A stretch of 7,528 bases of DNA from Bdellovibrionales bacterium (GTDB lineage: Bacteria; Bdellovibrionota; Bdellovibrionia; Bdellovibrionales; JAMPXM01). A model generated the notes under the pieces. The model had not been told where the DNA came from. It made no database searches and saw nothing but the letters and a program-made list of their open reading frames with translations. Below are positions 6,196 through 7,528 of the stretch, one piece after another. Position 1 is the first letter of the stretch; each line of letters starts with the position of its first letter. The translations under genes and the position numbers were made by a program. The DNA lies in contig SXSP01000360.1 in assembly GCA_005792225.1 (NCBI GenBank), forward strand, positions 1-7,528, written 5' to 3'.

Positions 6196-6507
6196 ATGGG
6201 CGAGTTTAGCCTTCCGCACATTCTCGTAGTCTTGATCATTGTCCTGGTCTTCTTTGGACCGAGCCGCTTGCCGGGTCTGGGCAAGTCTTTGGGCGAGGCT
6301 ATCCGCGGCTTCAAACAGGGAATGGACGGCGCGAACAACGACAACACGGCGTCGAGCCCGCGGCCGCCATCGACTGCTCAAACGACGGTTCAATCGACAG
6401 CGCAGCAAAGTCATCCCCACGCTTCACTGAACAACTCCGAGCCGCAGTCGACGACTTCAACTGCGACCGTCTCCAAGTCCGAGACGGATAAGAATCGCCA
6501 GTCCTAA
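6196..6507 (+). CDS. tatA: Twin-arginine translocase subunit TatA
   Basis: Pore-forming component of the Tat pathway, which exports folded proteins carrying twin-arginine signal peptides across the inner membrane. It has 103 residues. A short N-terminal membrane helix (about 6-20, with polar His8 where E. coli TatA has Gln8) is followed by the FGPSRLPGLGKSLGEAIRGFKQGM hinge and amphipathic helix (20-43), with the conserved Phe-Gly pair. A disordered Ser/Thr/Gln-rich tail (44-103) completes it. Length is typical. The start is ATG at 6196, with AAGGAG 9 bases upstream. No tatB or tatC is adjacent, so the partner subunits must be elsewhere. TatB is similar, but it usually has a longer helical part and a charged hinge, so TatA or a TatA/E-type protein is the better call. 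The gene is convergent with greB and its stop codon overlaps greB's. Confidence 0.92.
   Translation: MGEFSLPHILVVLIIVLVFFGPSRLPGLGKSLGEAIRGFKQGMDGANNDNTASSPRPPSTAQTTVQSTAQQSHPHASLNNSEPQSTTSTATVSKSETDKNRQS
6467..6487. repeat. Perfect 7-bp hairpin in the tatA 3' end
   Basis: CCGTCTC (6467-6473), a 7-base loop, then GAGACGG (6481-6487). It lies in the last codons of tatA and, on the other strand, 17-37 bases after the greB stop. No U-run follows on either strand, so it is not a standard intrinsic terminator. It could still slow polymerase or protect 3' ends in this convergent junction. Confidence 0.35.
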
Positions 6508-7094
6508 TCTTCGATCGGAAGGTATTGAACGCGCACGATTTCGAGTTCCTCTTCACCCCTGGGTGTTTTGAGGGTCACGAAATCGCCCGCGTTTGCCTGA
6601 AGAAGCGCCTGACCAATCGGCGATATCCAACTCACCTTGCCGGTCTTAGCGTCCGTTTCATCCACGCCAACAATTCGGTAGACACGGTCTTTTTCATCCT
6701 CATCGCGAACCGTGACGGTCGCGCCGAAGAGAACCTTTTCGCCCCTCTGTGCCGCGGGATCGACGACCTCGGCGATATCGATTCTCTTTTGAAGAAACCG
6801 CACCCGGCGATCGATTTCTCTTAAACGCTTTTTCCCGTATTGATAATCGGCGTTCTCGGAACGATCGCCGTTTGATGCCGCCCAAGCCACCGTCTCGACG
6901 ATTTTCGGGCGCTCATTGATGAGCAGTTCGTGGAGCTCGGCTTTGAGTCGCTCAAGCCCGCGTGTGGTGATGTAATTCTTAGAGCCGCGCGGCGCCTTGG
7001 CGCCACCCTCGTCGTCTTGATCGAGGTCATCGTCCCCGTCGAGATCGAGATCGTCTTCCGCACCGTCATCTTCTTTTACAAAAGCTTTACTCAT
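6504..7094 (-). CDS. greB: Transcription elongation factor GreB, with acidic N-terminal extension
   Basis: Binds the secondary channel of RNA polymerase and stimulates cleavage of backtracked transcripts. It has 196 residues against about 158 in E. coli GreB. The coiled-coil domain (about 37-111) contains VAWAASNGDRSENADYQYGK, matching GreB (E. coli WAASLGDRSENADYQY) rather than GreA, with the catalytic acidic tip residues Asp77 and Glu80. The run KKRLREIDRRVRFLQKR follows, then the C-terminal FKBP-like domain (about 115-192: FGATVTVRDEDE, IVGVDETDA, SWISPIGQALL, GDFVTLKTPRGEEELEI). The extra N-terminus begins MSKAFVKED and has 15 Asp/Glu among residues 8-29, then a basic PRGSK linker. An N-terminal leader of this type is known to me from other bacterial GreA/GreB proteins, though the acidic run looks long. 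The start is ATG at 7094 with only a weak upstream GGA. The stop (6504-6506) overlaps the tatA end. Confidence 0.93.
   Translation of the reverse strand: MSKAFVKEDDGAEDDLDLDGDDDLDQDDEGGAKAPRGSKNYITTRGLERLKAELHELLINERPKIVETVAWAASNGDRSENADYQYGKKRLREIDRRVRFLQKRIDIAEVVDPAAQRGEKVLFGATVTVRDEDEKDRVYRIVGVDETDAKTGKVSWISPIGQALLQANAGDFVTLKTPRGEEELEIVRVQYLPIED
6554..6569 (+). terminator. Possible weak terminator for tatA inside greB
   Basis: CACC, CCTG, GGTG followed by TTTT on the plus strand, 47 bases after the tatA stop and inside the greB coding region (antisense). A 4-bp stem is short for an intrinsic terminator. It is the only stem plus T-run I see near this convergent junction. Confidence 0.25.
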
Positions 7095-7261
7095 ACCTAG
7101 TCCGTTTGATCCATATGACTTGTTTAGCTGACCGCGTTTGTCTCAAATTGGCACGAGAATCCGACTGATTCGCATGATTGCCCAATTTGGCACGCGATAC
7201 GAGTTAAGAACTTTACCCTTTAACCCGAACTAAAAGCTAGATCGGAAAGAGGGTGAAACCA
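7095..7261. promoter_or_regulatory. Divergent regulatory region between greB and the response regulator
   Basis: This 167-base gap must hold promoters for both genes. It contains the repeated CAA(A/T)TTGGCACG element described separately and AT-rich stretches near 7200-7240. I could not find a convincing -35/-10 pair for either direction, so promoter positions are left open. Confidence 0.5.
7144..7197. repeat. Direct repeat CAA(A/T)TTGGCACG, 39 bp apart, with a palindromic second copy
   Basis: CAAATTGGCACGAGA (7144-7158) and CAATTTGGCACGCGA (7183-7197) match at 13 of 15 positions. The second copy sits in a near-perfect palindrome, TGCCCAATTTGGCA (7179-7192), in which 12 of 14 positions are symmetrical. 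Two spaced copies in a divergent promoter region look like a transcription-factor operator. The factor is unknown. Confidence 0.45.
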
Positions 7262-7528
7262 GTGGCGAATGTAAATATTCTTCCGCAAAACGAAAAGCGC
7301 ACCGTTTTACTCGCCGAGGATGACCAGGATATCCGCGAGATGCTCCGCGACTCCATCCGCGCCGAAGCCCTCCTCGCCAATTTTCAATTGGAAGTCATCG
7401 AAGCCGTCGACGGTGAAGACGCGATCGCCAAGGCAGCGGAGCGGCAGTTTCACTGCGTTATCACCGATTTGAAAATGCCGAAAGCGTCGGGCGAAACCTT
7501 GATCAAAACCATTCAAGGCCACCCCCTC
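7262..7528 (+). CDS. Response regulator, receiver domain (C-terminus off the window)
   Basis: The first 89 residues of a two-component response regulator; phosphorylation by a sensor kinase is expected on Asp69. Seen: beta-1 TVLLAEDD with the acidic pocket at Glu19-Asp20-Asp21, DIREMLRDSI in helix 1, beta-2/alpha-2 LEVIEAVDGEDAIAKAAE, and the phosphoacceptor strand HCVITDLKMPKASG, with Asp69 followed by KMPK as usual. The switch Thr/Ser and conserved Lys lie beyond the window, so whether it is a lone receiver or carries an output domain cannot be judged. The receiver has a slightly long loop (AEALLANFQLE) between helix 1 and beta-2. The start is GTG at 7262, with GAGGG about 8-9 bases upstream. 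An in-frame GTG at 7253 is possible but overlaps the ribosome-binding site. Confidence 0.9.
   Translation, partial: MANVNILPQNEKRTVLLAEDDQDIREMLRDSIRAEALLANFQLEVIEAVDGEDAIAKAAERQFHCVITDLKMPKASGETLIKTIQGHPL

Noticed and set aside
7148..7194. Sigma-54 promoters from the two TGGCACG (-24-like) elements
   Set aside because: Neither copy is followed by a -12 element with GC at the required spacing (TCCGA and ACGAG instead of TTGCW).
1..7528. Mobile element, phage, CRISPR array, or defence or toxin-antitoxin system
   Set aside because: No transposase, integrase, Cas or toxin-like proteins, no regularly spaced repeats and no terminal repeats were seen; the genes are housekeeping or envelope types.

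Overview
The window looks like ordinary chromosome from a Gram-negative bacterium with roughly mid-50s percent GC by eye. Gene content (RecQ, GreB with an acidic N-terminal tail, TatA, a 67-kDa-type SppA, several exported proteins) and frequent GTG/TTG starts would fit Bdellovibrionota or a related delta-proteobacterial lineage. That placement is inference, with no rRNA or marker phylogeny behind it. Genes are densely packed. I see no tRNA, rRNA, CRISPR array, transposase, phage gene or attachment site.

Layout. Positions 1-856 (minus) hold the N-terminal 285 codons of a RecQ helicase that runs off the left edge and starts with TTG. 974-2050 (minus) is a short-chain dehydrogenase with a C-terminal membrane segment. 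2195-2455 (minus) is a small GlsB/YeaQ/YmgE-type membrane protein, separated from the dehydrogenase by a long hairpin at 2112-2163. Next comes a tight minus-strand block transcribed right to left: dedA (5399-6052), sppA (3626-5395), an exported truncated-globin-like protein (3090-3608) and a DUF4399 protein (2594-3085). The gaps in that block are 3, 17 and 4 bases, so it is very probably one operon of envelope genes. Then tatA (6196-6507, plus) diverges from dedA and converges on greB (6504-7094, minus), with overlapping stop codons. A response regulator (7262 onward, plus) diverges from greB and runs off the right edge.

How the genes fit together. The four-gene block is envelope-directed: a DedA membrane protein, an inner-membrane protease that degrades leftover signal peptides, and two proteins with Sec-type signal peptides. 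TatA adds a second export pathway. RecQ and GreB are housekeeping genes for DNA repair and transcript elongation.

The most unusual gene is the globin-like protein. It aligns well with group I truncated haemoglobins but lacks the segment carrying the haem-ligating proximal histidine, so it may be a haem-free globin fold in the periplasm. Other points worth a look are back-to-back perfect inverted repeats inside recQ next to a His-to-Pro change in its aromatic-rich loop, the 18-bp hairpin after yeaQ, and repeated TTGGCACG sites upstream of the response regulator. I do not see strong evidence for a wholly new multi-gene system.
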